Below, one piece after another: positions 1-8,731 of a stretch of DNA of 64,000 nucleotides (its first letter is position 1; each line of letters opens with the position of its first letter). The stretch lies in NCBI GenBank assembly GCA_028284265.1, contig JANQRZ010000004.1:186001-250000 (forward strand), read 5' to 3'. The stretch comes from Rhodothermales bacterium. GTDB lineage: Bacteria > Bacteroidota > Rhodothermia > Rhodothermales > JANQRZ01. A program made the translations under genes and the position numbers. The notes under the pieces were generated by a model, which saw only the letters and a program-made list of their open reading frames with translations, had not been told where the DNA came from and searched no databases.

Positions 1-1197
1 GCCCTCGCCGACAGCACGGGGTTCGACGAGCCGTTCTTCTCGGCCTTTCGCACCGTCAACCCGGAGAGTCGGACGGTGGCTTTCACCTTCGATGAGTTAG
101 AGCCGGACACGCCCTACCGTTACGCGGTCGAGGTGGACAGTGCGCTCGACACGCTGAGGGCCGGGCGCTTCCGCACGATGCCCGACGGCCCAGCCTCGTT
201 TCGCCTCATCGCTTCGGGTTGTGCCCGGACCGGTTCGGACCGGCCGGTTTTCGACGTGATCCAACGTCAGGAGCCGCTGTTCTTTCTCCACCTCGGGGAT
301 ATGCACTACTCCGATATCGAGTCGTCGAACGTGCAGGCCTACCGCGACGCCTACCGCGAGGTGCTGGCCTCGCCGGTGCAGGCCGCACTCTTCCGCGACG
401 TGCCAATTGCCTATACGTGGGACGATCACGACTATGGCCCCAACAACAGCGACCGCCGGGCACCGGGGCGCGACGCCGCACGGCAGGCGTATCAGGAGAT
501 GATTCCCCACTATCCCCTCGCGGCAGGCTCCGGCAACGTGCCGATCTTTCAGTCGTTCTCGGTCGGTCGGCTCCGGTTCATCCTGACCGATCTGCGGTCC
601 TCGCGTCGCCCGTTCCGCCGCGCCCTGCAGAATACCCCGACGATGATGGGGGACCGGCAGAAAGACTGGTTCAAGGAAGAGTTGCTCGCCGCGCACGAGG
701 CGGGCGAGGTGATCGTCTGGGTCAGTAGCGTGCCGTGGATTTACCGGGACAACCCAGAGAGCGACTCATGGGGGGGCTATGCCGAGGAGCGTGAGGAGAT
801 CGCCAACTACATCAAGGAGGCGGGAATTGAGAACATGGTAATCATGGCGGGCGACTCGCACATGACCGCGATGGACGATGGGACCAACAGCGACTACACC
901 ACCGATGGTGACGGCCCCCGCATTCCTGTCATCCAAGCTGCCCCGCTCGACCAGGCAGGCTCGACGAAGGGCGGGCCGTACAGCGAAGGCGAGTTTCCGA
1001 CGCGCAGCCTCTTCCCGCCGCACAACGGTCAGTGGGTGCTGATGGAGGTTGAGGACGACGGGGGCGATGAGCTGTGCATCTCGTGGATTGGCTACCGGAC
1101 GCGATGGGATCGTCCTAGCTCCCGGCCCCTCGTGGACATGAAGCGCTGTTTCGAGGTGCAGGAGGTGGCAGGCGACGGCCTCGGAGCGGGCGAGTGA
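1..1197 (+). CDS. PhoD-like metallophosphoesterase (5' end outside window)
   Basis: The reading frame is open from the first base, so the gene starts upstream and only its C-terminal ~398 codons are visible. A short fibronectin-like segment is followed by a calcineurin-like phosphoesterase fold of the PhoD type (alkaline phosphatase D family, which hydrolyses phosphomono- or diesters outside the cytoplasm). Visible metal-site motifs are GDMHYS, WDDHDYGPNNSD and a late GDSHM. The stop overlaps the start of the next gene by 4 bases (GTGA), so the two are translationally coupled. The downstream gene is a close paralogue. The substrate cannot be told from sequence; phosphodiesterase or phospholipase D-like activity is possible. 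The family call is firm, the biological role is not. Confidence 0.85.
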   Translation, partial: ALADSTGFDEPFFSAFRTVNPESRTVAFTFDELEPDTPYRYAVEVDSALDTLRAGRFRTMPDGPASFRLIASGCARTGSDRPVFDVIQRQEPLFFLHLGDMHYSDIESSNVQAYRDAYREVLASPVQAALFRDVPIAYTWDDHDYGPNNSDRRAPGRDAARQAYQEMIPHYPLAAGSGNVPIFQSFSVGRLRFILTDLRSSRRPFRRALQNTPTMMGDRQKDWFKEELLAAHEAGEVIVWVSSVPWIYRDNPESDSWGGYAEEREEIANYIKEAGIENMVIMAGDSHMTAMDDGTNSDYTTDGDGPRIPVIQAAPLDQAGSTKGGPYSEGEFPTRSLFPPHNGQWVLMEVEDDGGDELCISWIGYRTRWDRPSSRPLVDMKRCFEVQEVAGDGLGAGE

Positions 1198-2615
1198 GGA
1201 CGCAGGCACTCGTCGTTCTTGCCGCGTGCCTACTGCTCGGCGGGTGCCGGAAGTCGGGCGGCGGCGCGCAGTTCGCCGCTGGCATCGTGCAGCCTCCGAC
1301 CACCTTCGTCTGGTCCGGCGCGCTCACCCCCACCTCTATTCGCATCGTGGCCGGGCTGCGGGCAGCGAGTGACAGTGTACGATTGCGCCTAGACCCGGAG
1401 CCGGACACGCTGCGTGGGACGGTGTCGGACGCCTTCACGCTCGCGCCGGGCGGAGCCGTCATCACGGCTGCCCTAGACCATCTCACGCCCGGTGTGCAGT
1501 ATGCGTACTCGTTCGAGGCGGGCGGGGAGGTGCTACTGGAAGGAACGTTTCGCACGCCCGAGGCCGGGCCGTTTTCGTTCGGGGTTGCCGCGTCGGGGTG
1601 TTCGAGCACCGGCTCGAATCGCCCGGTCTTCGAGGCGATTCGGGAGCGCGACCCGCTGTTCTTCCTCCACCTCGGCGATATGCACTACACCAACATCGCG
1701 GTGAACCAGCCCGACGTGTTTCGCCGGGCCTATGGCCGTGTGCTGCGCGCCCCGCGCCAAGCCGCGCTCTATGCCGACACGCCCATCGCCTACGTGTGGG
1801 ACGATCACGACTTCGGCCCAAACGACAGCGACCGGACGGCACCGGGGCGCGAGGCCGCGTGGGAGGTCTACCGCGAACTCGTCCCGCACTATTCGCTCCC
1901 CGCCGAAGGCCCGATCTACCAAGCTTTCACCGTCGGGCGTGTCCGCTTCATCCTGACCGACCTTCGCTCGATGCGCGACCCGAAGACGGACGGTGAGCGC
2001 ACCATCATGGGGGCCGAGCAAAAGGCATGGTTCGAGCGCGAACTCCTCGCCGCGAACAGGCGCTTCCCGCTCATCGTCTGGGTGAGCACGGTGCCGTGGA
2101 TCGCCGACGCCTCGCCGCAGGCCGACCACTGGGGCGGCTTCGCCACAGAGCGTCGCGAGATCGCCGACTTTATCGCTGACAACAGCGTTGAGGGCCTCGT
2201 GATCCTCGCCGGGGACGGGCACATGGTGGCGATGGACGACGGCACCAACAGCGACTACACTACGGACGGCGATGGGCCTGCTATTCCCGTCATCCATGCC
2301 GCGGCACTCGACCGCAACGGTTCGGAGAAAGGCGGGCCGTACAGCGAGGGCGCATACCCCGTTCCCTCTGCGTTCCCCCCGCACCCCGGCCAGTGGGTCT
2401 GGATGGAGGTCACCGACGACGATGGGCCGGAGGTTTGCGCGACGTGGACCGGCCTTCGCACGGCCTCCAGTTCGACGGAGACCGACGAGGTCGTAAGCTG
2501 GGGACGTTGCTTTGCCGCGCCTCTACTCGTTGAGCGGTCCGCTGATTCCGCAGTGGCAGACTCGTTGGTTCGAGACCAGCAGCCGACTATCGCTGTGAGC
2601 CTTTCAGCGCCTTGA
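1194..2615 (+). CDS. PhoD-like metallophosphoesterase lipoprotein
   Basis: A 473-residue protein with a GTG start in a GTGA overlap with the upstream paralogue. The N-terminus (MRTQALVVLAACLLLGGC) is a lipoprotein signal with the acylated Cys near residue 18. An Ig/FnIII-like N-terminal domain (~30-120) is followed by the PhoD catalytic domain with GDMHYT, WDDHDFGPNDSD and GDGHM metal-binding motifs. It is expected to be membrane-anchored and exported. The pair probably arose by tandem duplication, because the motif blocks and C-terminal NSDYTTDGDGP segment are nearly the same in both. Phosphate scavenging is the usual role of the family, but no phosphate-regulation genes are adjacent, so that role is inferred. 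Confidence 0.86.
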   Translation: MRTQALVVLAACLLLGGCRKSGGGAQFAAGIVQPPTTFVWSGALTPTSIRIVAGLRAASDSVRLRLDPEPDTLRGTVSDAFTLAPGGAVITAALDHLTPGVQYAYSFEAGGEVLLEGTFRTPEAGPFSFGVAASGCSSTGSNRPVFEAIRERDPLFFLHLGDMHYTNIAVNQPDVFRRAYGRVLRAPRQAALYADTPIAYVWDDHDFGPNDSDRTAPGREAAWEVYRELVPHYSLPAEGPIYQAFTVGRVRFILTDLRSMRDPKTDGERTIMGAEQKAWFERELLAANRRFPLIVWVSTVPWIADASPQADHWGGFATERREIADFIADNSVEGLVILAGDGHMVAMDDGTNSDYTTDGDGPAIPVIHAAALDRNGSEKGGPYSEGAYPVPSAFPPHPGQWVWMEVTDDDGPEVCATWTGLRTASSSTETDEVVSWGRCFAAPLLVERSADSAVADSLVRDQQPTIAVSLSAP

Positions 2616-2678
2616 GACGAGACCGAGAACGCTGCCGAGCCGGTGGCGTAAATACCAACGCTACTTCGGCACGCTGCG

Positions 2679-2903
2679 ATGGATAGCCTATTCCTTCTCT
2701 CATTCCTCGTGCTCGCCCTCTGGGTCGGGAGCTACGTTGTCCTGATTCGCTGGGTGTTCCGCGACGCCGAGCGGCGAGGGCACGATGGGTGGCGCGCCGT
2801 TGCGCTGGTGTCGATGCTCTGGCCAGCAGGGCTGTTCCTGTGGCTGATGATCCGCTCCGACCTGCACCTCGCCCCGAAGGGCGGCGGCAGCGCGTGGGGC
2901 TAG
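2679..2903 (+). CDS. small two-helix membrane protein
   Basis: A 74-residue protein with two hydrophobic segments (about residues 4-27 and 41-58) separated by a charged loop (FRDAERRGHDGW). The layout resembles the phospholipase D N-terminal-like/PLDc_N small membrane proteins found in many bacteria, whose function is unknown. It starts with ATG 63 nt after the phosphoesterase stop and is followed by a strong terminator hairpin, so it is probably the last gene of that transcript. No enzymatic motif is visible. Confidence 0.65.
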   Translation: MDSLFLLSFLVLALWVGSYVVLIRWVFRDAERRGHDGWRAVALVSMLWPAGLFLWLMIRSDLHLAPKGGGSAWG

Positions 2904-2974
2904 GCATTCGCTGAATGCCGCGATCCTTCACGGTGCGCATGCCGCGATTTTCCTAGTTTCCAATTCCCAACGAG

Positions 2975-3009
2975 ACGCGGACCCCGACTGGCGGGGCCGC
3001 GTTGCTTTT
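2975..3009 (+). terminator. Rho-independent terminator
   Basis: A hairpin of 6 + 4 base pairs around one bulged A (ACGCGG-A-CCCC pairing with GGGG-CCGCGT) and a 7-nt loop, followed by TGCTTTTTATT. It separates the phosphoesterase/small-membrane-protein transcript from tig. Confidence 0.75.
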
Positions 3010-3045
3010 TATTCCCCCTACCTCTGTCGATAACCGCCCGCTGTC

Positions 3046-4374
3046 ATGGACGTTACCATCACCGAACGCTCGCCCGTCGACTTCGACCTCGATATCCGCG
3101 TCACGAAGGAAGAGTTGGAGCCACGCCTGACTAAGGCGCTCAAGGCGCAGCGCAAGCAAATGAACATGAAGGGCTTTCGCCCCGGCCACGTCCCGATGTC
3201 GCTCGCCAAGAAGATGCACGGCGAAGAGATTGCCGCCAAGATCGCCGAGGAGGTGATCGGCGAGGCGTACCGCGACGAGGTGGTCGACGACCCGGAGCGC
3301 GATGTGCTCGGCCAGCCGCTCCTCGCCGAACTCGAGTTCGGACTCGACCAAGACCTCCACGCCGTCGTTCGGTTTGGCGTCCGGCCCGAGATCGAGATCG
3401 CTGATTTGTCTGGCGTTCAGGTTTCGAAGCTCGTGCGCCCGATTGCTGACGAGGACATCGAAGACGAAATCCAGCGTCGCCTGCGCCGCCAAGCCGACCT
3501 CGTTGAGACCGAGGACGCTGCGACTGAGAATGATGTGGTGGTGATCGACATGCAGCGCGTTGATAAGGCGACCGACACGCCGATCATCGGCGAGCGACAG
3601 GAAGGGCAGCAGGTTGAACTCGACGACGAGCGTCTCCGCGCCGAGATGCGGGACGGCCTCATCGGCAAGAAGGCTGGCGATACGTTCAAGCTCGACCTGC
3701 CGAGCGGCGAAGAGGGTGAGACCGATCGCTTCCTCATGACGGTGCAGGAGGTGAAGACCCGCGAGCTGCCCGAACTGGACGAGGACTTCATCAAGACGCA
3801 GACTGCCGACAAGATCGAGACCATCAGCGGCTTTCAGGACATGATCCGCAGCGAGATGGAGCAGGCATGGGACCGGATGTCGAACGAGATGATGCGCGAG
3901 GAGATGGTGCGCCACATCCTCGCCGCCCACGACTTCCCTTTGCCCGAGACGCTCGTCGAAGGGATGCTGGGCCAGATGGCCGAGGACTACGCCAAGCAGA
4001 ACGACAACGCGCTCCCGCCCGGCTTCGACTTCGCTGCCTTCAGTGAAGCCAACCGCGAGACCGCCGAGAACCAAGTCCGGTGGATGCTGCTCCGGGACAA
4101 GTTCGCCGAGGAGGAAACCCTCGACCTGACCGAGGAGGACTTTGAGGCCGAGTTTGAGCGGATGTCGGCGGGCGGTCCGTTTGACACGGACACGCTGAAG
4201 CAGTTCATCGGTCAGCAGCCGCAACTGCTCGAAGGTATCCAGCAGCGCATTGCTACGGACAAGCTGTTTCGGGCGCTCGAAAGCCGGTTCGCCATCGTCG
4301 AGAAGACGCAGGAGGAACTGGAGGCGGAGCACGCCGCATCGGTCGAGGCGGAGGCCGAGGCTGAAGAAGCGTAG
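3046..4374 (+). CDS. tig: trigger factor (ribosome-associated chaperone, PPIase)
   Basis: A 442-residue protein. The N-terminal ribosome-binding domain (~1-145) contains the family signature around GFRPGHVP (~residues 44-51), a version of the GFRxGxxP loop that docks on ribosomal protein L23. An FKBP-like domain (~155-240) and a helical C-terminal chaperone arm (~260-430) follow. The tail is acidic and Ala/Glu-rich, as often seen in the family. It binds nascent chains at the ribosome exit tunnel in the cytoplasm. It is followed by clpP, the classical tig-clpP arrangement, with a hairpin in the 143-nt gap. Confidence 0.96.
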   Translation: MDVTITERSPVDFDLDIRVTKEELEPRLTKALKAQRKQMNMKGFRPGHVPMSLAKKMHGEEIAAKIAEEVIGEAYRDEVVDDPERDVLGQPLLAELEFGLDQDLHAVVRFGVRPEIEIADLSGVQVSKLVRPIADEDIEDEIQRRLRRQADLVETEDAATENDVVVIDMQRVDKATDTPIIGERQEGQQVELDDERLRAEMRDGLIGKKAGDTFKLDLPSGEEGETDRFLMTVQEVKTRELPELDEDFIKTQTADKIETISGFQDMIRSEMEQAWDRMSNEMMREEMVRHILAAHDFPLPETLVEGMLGQMAEDYAKQNDNALPPGFDFAAFSEANRETAENQVRWMLLRDKFAEEETLDLTEEDFEAEFERMSAGGPFDTDTLKQFIGQQPQLLEGIQQRIATDKLFRALESRFAIVEKTQEELEAEHAASVEAEAEAEEA

Positions 4375-4393
4375 CCTTTCGGACGATAGATTT

Positions 4394-4434
4394 GGAGGGC
4401 GGCGGTGCCGGTGGAACCCGGTTCGCCGCCCTCC
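4394..4434 (+). terminator. hairpin between tig and clpP
   Basis: A perfect 11-bp stem (GGAGGGCGGCG with CGCCGCCCTCC) around a 19-nt loop, without a T-run behind it. It may be a weak terminator or a processing/stabilising hairpin that lets tig and clpP be expressed at different levels. Confidence 0.5.
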
Positions 4435-4517
4435 GGTATTCCGGCTCGCATTTTCACCCGCAGGCGTCTGTCTGAAAGCGGTCGCCTGAAGGCTCACCCC
4501 TCCAGCCCCATCGACCC

Positions 4518-5231
4518 ATGATCAGCGACTTCGTCAAATTCGCCAAAGGCATCTCGACGATGCCCGGCGGCATCTACTCCGGCGGCCCCGACGCCGAACC
4601 CGTCAGTGCTCTCGTCCCGATGGTCGTCGAGCAGACCACGCGCGGCGAGCGGTCGTACGACATCTTCAGTCGCCTCCTCAAGGACCGCATCGTCCTTTTC
4701 GGCACGCCGGTCAATGACACGACCTCGAACCTCGCGGTGGCACAGCTTCTGTTCCTCGCGGCGGAGGACCCGGACAAGGACATCAACCTCTATATCAACT
4801 GCCCCGGTGGGCAGGTCTATAGCGGCATGGCTGTCTACGACACGATGCAGTACATCAAGCCCGACGTGGCGACGATCTGCGTCGGTCTCGCGGCGTCGAT
4901 GGGGTCGATCTTCCTCCTCGGCGGAGCAGCGGGCAAGCGCGCTGCGCTCGCCAACAGCCGGGTCATGATTCACCAGCCGTCGAGCGGTGCCCAAGGCATG
5001 GCGAGTGACATCGAGATCCAAGCCAACGAGATTCTCTATATCAAGAAGCGCCTCAACGAGGTCATCTCGCACCACACCGGCCAGCCGGTCGAAAAAGTCG
5101 AGCGCGACAGCGACCGGGACAAGTTCATGAGTCCGCAGGAGGCCAAGGAGTACGGGATCATCGACAATGTCCTCGCCTCCGGTGGAGGTGAGCCGGACAA
5201 GCCGGTGGACGAGCAGGACAGTGAGGGCTAG
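4518..5231 (+). CDS. clpP: ATP-dependent Clp protease proteolytic subunit
   Basis: A 237-residue serine protease of family S14. The triad is visible as Ser127 (GLAASMGS), His152 (MIHQPSSG) and Asp201 (DRDKFMSP). A 30-40-residue N-terminal stretch before the core ([16 protein letters not shown]) is longer than in E. coli, where a propeptide is removed. It forms the tetradecameric chamber that degrades proteins unfolded by ClpX/ClpA in the cytoplasm. clpX, often the next gene, is absent here; a hairpin and a VOC gene follow. Confidence 0.97.
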   Translation: MISDFVKFAKGISTMPGGIYSGGPDAEPVSALVPMVVEQTTRGERSYDIFSRLLKDRIVLFGTPVNDTTSNLAVAQLLFLAAEDPDKDINLYINCPGGQVYSGMAVYDTMQYIKPDVATICVGLAASMGSIFLLGGAAGKRAALANSRVMIHQPSSGAQGMASDIEIQANEILYIKKRLNEVISHHTGQPVEKVERDSDRDKFMSPQEAKEYGIIDNVLASGGGEPDKPVDEQDSEG

Positions 5232-5252
5232 CAGCCTCCAAAACAGCAACAA

Positions 5253-5287
5253 AGCGGGCGAGTCTGCACAGCGCAGGTCCGCCCGCT
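5253..5287 (+). terminator. terminator after clpP
   Basis: An inverted repeat AGCGGGCG / CGCCCGCT (8 bp) around a 19-nt loop, 21 nt after the clpP stop. The downstream T content is low (TGCGTTAGG), so the efficiency is uncertain. Confidence 0.55.
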
Positions 5288-5314
5288 TGCGTTAGGTCTA
5301 AATGAGTAAAGGGT

Positions 5315-5332
5315 GTGACATTTAGATGTCAC
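5315..5332. promoter_or_regulatory. palindrome upstream of VOC gene
   Basis: A perfect inverted repeat GTGACAT-TTAG-ATGTCAC, 57 nt before the ATG of the VOC gene. Size and position suit an operator for a dimeric regulator, but no regulator is adjacent and no copy of it was noticed elsewhere in the window. Confidence 0.35.
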
Positions 5333-5389
5333 TCGGCTTCTGTATCCTGAGTCGTCACGTTTTCTTTTACCCAACACAGGAGGCCCCTC

Positions 5390-5782
5390 ATGGCTGCACA
5401 CGGAACGTTTTACTGGAACGAACTCGCCTCACGCGACGCCGCCGCGGCGAAGACGTTTTACACCTCGCTGATCGGCTGGACCGCCGAGGACATGGAGACC
5501 CCAATGGGGCCGTACACGCTATTCAAGACGGCAGGTGTCGAGAACCCGGTCGGCGGGCTGATGCAGATGACCGAGGAGTGGGGCGACATGCCCTCGAAGT
5601 GGAGCGCCTACATTGCCGTCGATGACGTGGACGCCGCGCTCGCCCGCGTCGAAGAACTCGGCGGTACCGTGCTCGAACCGGCCTTTGATGCGGAGGGCGT
5701 CGGGCGCATGGCGTTCATCCAAGATCCGACCGGGGCGCACATCGCGTTGATGACCCCGGCTCCGGTCAATGAGCCTGCTTGA
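5390..5782 (+). CDS. VOC (glyoxalase/bleomycin-resistance) family protein
   Basis: A 130-residue single-module vicinal-oxygen-chelate protein. It opens with FYWNELASRDAAAAKTFYTSLIGW, of the beta-alpha-beta VOC type, and ends with AFIQDPTGAHIALMTP. The group FYWNEL...GWT...PTGA is commonly annotated as a glyoxalase-like or 27-kDa-antigen (CFP30B-type) protein, usually of unknown substrate. The typical second-half metal Glu appears replaced (AHIAL), so metal-dependent catalysis is doubtful. It stands alone between two terminator hairpins. Confidence 0.8.
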   Translation: MAAHGTFYWNELASRDAAAAKTFYTSLIGWTAEDMETPMGPYTLFKTAGVENPVGGLMQMTEEWGDMPSKWSAYIAVDDVDAALARVEELGGTVLEPAFDAEGVGRMAFIQDPTGAHIALMTPAPVNEPA

Positions 5783-5806
5783 CACATCGCCGCCGCAACG
5801 TTTGCC

Positions 5807-5836
5807 AGCGGGCGCGTCCTTCAGGGTGCGCCCGCT
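5807..5836. terminator. bidirectional terminator
   Basis: A 9-bp perfect stem (AGCGGGCGC / GCGCCCGCT) with a 12-nt loop lies between the convergent VOC gene and the LytTR regulator. It can serve both strands. Confidence 0.6.
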
Positions 5837-5842
5837 TCGGCA

Positions 5843-6632
5843 TTAGCCCAACGTGCCGAGGCGTTCTGCGAGGGCGTCGCGGCGGGAGCGGCTGACGCGG
5901 AGGCGTGTCCCATCGGTGAGCCGCACCGCGTAGTCGCCGCCGGGTGCCGTGAGCAGGGCCTCGACGCGGTCGAGCCGGACGATAGTCGAGCGGTGGATGC
6001 GGAAAAAGTGGGCTGGGTCGAGGCGGTCTTCGAGCGTCTGCATCCGCTCTCGGATGACGAACGTATCGGTGCCCGCGTGGAGTTCGGCGTAGGGGCCGTC
6101 GGCGGCGATGTAGTCGATCCGCTCGACGGGCACGACGCGGAGCTGGCCGCGCATCTCGACGGCGATCCGTTCGAGGTAGTCGGTCGCTGGGTTCGGCGGT
6201 AGTGGTTCTGCTGCATTGCCTGTGAGGAGCGCCCGAAGCTGGTCCTGCAAGGCCCCGGCTTGTCGGAGACGGATCGTGTCGCGGGCACGGGCGAAGGTGC
6301 GGTGGAAGCGCTCGTCCTCGAACGGCTTGAGCAGGTAGTCGAGCGCGGCCAGTTCGAACGCTTGCAGCGCGTGCTGATCGAACGCCGTCACGAACACCGT
6401 CACCGGCATCGTCTCTGGGCCGACCTCGCGCACCACGTCGAGGCCCGTCAGCCCCGGCATCTGCACGTCGAGAAAGACGAGGTCCGGCTGTTCGTCACGG
6501 ATGGCTTTGATAGCCTCGCGTCCGCTTGCGGCGGTGCCGACGATCTCGGCGACTTCCAGCGCCAGCAGGTCGAGCAAGCGCTGGCGGGCGAGCGGCTCAT
6601 CGTCTACCACGAGCACGCGAAGCGGTGCGCTG

Positions 6633-6640
<8 letters not shown>
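5843..6640 (-). CDS. LytTR-family response regulator
   Basis: A 265-residue cytoplasmic regulator. The receiver domain (~7-125) has acidic pocket residues Asp13-Asp14, phospho-acceptor Asp58 (VFLDVQMPG) and the conserved Lys in LLKPFE. A LytTR DNA-binding domain (~165-262) contains FFRIHRSTIVRL, typical of the fold. I take the start at MPNSAPLRVLVVDDE: the frame is open further upstream, but that part is antisense-like low-complexity sequence inside the kinase gene. The start lies 8 nt inside the kinase stop, so the two are translationally coupled. LytTR regulators bind paired direct repeats at target promoters; the targets are unknown here. Confidence 0.92.
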
Positions 6641-7814
<1,174 letters not shown>

Positions 7815-7836
7815 GGAACGCAAAGGAGGTCGCGTA

Positions 7837-7844
7837 CAAAGGTA
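7837..7844 (-). promoter_or_regulatory. -7 element, Bacteroidota-type promoter for the LytS/LytTR pair
   Basis: On the minus strand TACCTTTG matches the Bacteroidota -7 consensus TAnnTTTG exactly, 23 nt before the kinase ATG. No clear TTTG -33 element is visible at the usual distance. Confidence 0.4.
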
Positions 7845-7988
7845 GCTGGAAACGGGGAGACGGATCGCCCGCTTATGCCACGCTCCGTGCACTTCGTGAC
7901 GTGCGTGTGCTGTTCGTGTCAAGGTTGGAATCCTGAGAGCACCTCCGTGCGAATAGAAGCCCGGTTTCAGTCACCAACCTTCAGACCG

Positions 7989-8627
7989 ATGATCTACTCC
8001 ATGAAAGCCAACCTCCGGCGCGGGCTGCTCGCTGCCCTTGCTCTCGTCCTCTTCCTGCCCGTGCAGGCGCAGAACCACCCTGACCGGGCTGAGCGCCTGA
8101 CGCAAGCTCTCGACCTGACCGACGCGCAAACCGCGCTCGTCGAAGACGCCCTGAGCGACGCCGAACCGGGCACCCTGTGGCAACTCGCTGCCGACCTCAC
8201 GCCGACCCTTACCGAGACACAGAAGGAGAAGCTCTTCACGCGCCCTGAACGTCGGGAGCGCAGCGACCGGATGCGACCGCGCGGCGACCGCCGTCGCTCC
8301 GGTGATAGGATGAGCGACGAGGACCGGGCCAAGCAGCGCGAGGCGATGATGGAGAAACGGGCTGAGCACCATGAGGCGATGAAGGCAGAGATGCAGGAAG
8401 CCCTTGGCCTGACGGACGCGCAGGTGCAGCAGCTTGACGCACTCCAAGCCGAACGCCAAGCCGAGCGCGAGCAGCGCCGCGCCGAGCGGGACGACCGAGG
8501 TGCTGAACTCGCCGAGGTGCTGACGCCCGAGCAGCAGGAAATAGCCAAGGTGCATCGTGCCCTTGCGATGCGGCTGCACGCTAGTCGCGGCCATGCCGGT
8601 CGCCACCATCGCGGTCACCGACGCTAG
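7989..8627 (+). CDS. Spy/CpxP-like periplasmic LTxxQ protein
   Basis: About 212 residues (ATG 7989; the ATG at 8001, giving MKANLRRG, is equally likely). A cleavable signal peptide ends at LPVQAQ. The mature part is highly charged and helical, with three LTDAQ/LTPEQ-type motifs: DLTDAQTALVEDAL, GLTDAQVQQLDALQ and VLTPEQQEIAKV. This is the LTxxQ pattern of the Spy/CpxP family of periplasmic chaperones or stress sensors. The central and C-terminal parts are very rich in Arg, Glu and His; the tail is HHRGHRR and could bind metal. It is divergent from the sensor kinase, so it may belong to an envelope-stress response. Confidence 0.72.
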   Translation: MIYSMKANLRRGLLAALALVLFLPVQAQNHPDRAERLTQALDLTDAQTALVEDALSDAEPGTLWQLAADLTPTLTETQKEKLFTRPERRERSDRMRPRGDRRRSGDRMSDEDRAKQREAMMEKRAEHHEAMKAEMQEALGLTDAQVQQLDALQAERQAEREQRRAERDDRGAELAEVLTPEQQEIAKVHRALAMRLHASRGHAGRHHRGHRR

Positions 8628-8643
8628 GTATCGCTAGTCCACT

Positions 8644-8687
8644 GAAGTGCCCCGGATGCTGTCAAGATTGTGTGTCCGGGGCACTTC
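8644..8687 (+). terminator. 13-bp hairpin after the Spy-like gene
   Basis: A perfect 13-bp stem (GAAGTGCCCCGGA / TCCGGGGCACTTC) around an 18-nt loop. It lies 17 nt after the Spy-like stop and covers an upstream in-frame ATG of the next gene, which supports the later start at 8732 for that gene. Confidence 0.65.
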
Positions 8688-8731
8688 GCGGGCAACTCTC
8701 CGTTACCGCACTTCATCAACTCTCACATCTC

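Noticed and set aside
2953-4497. Long open frame antisense to tig (about 514 codons)
   Set aside because: It is a GC-rich shadow of the well-supported trigger factor gene; its translation has no domain features.
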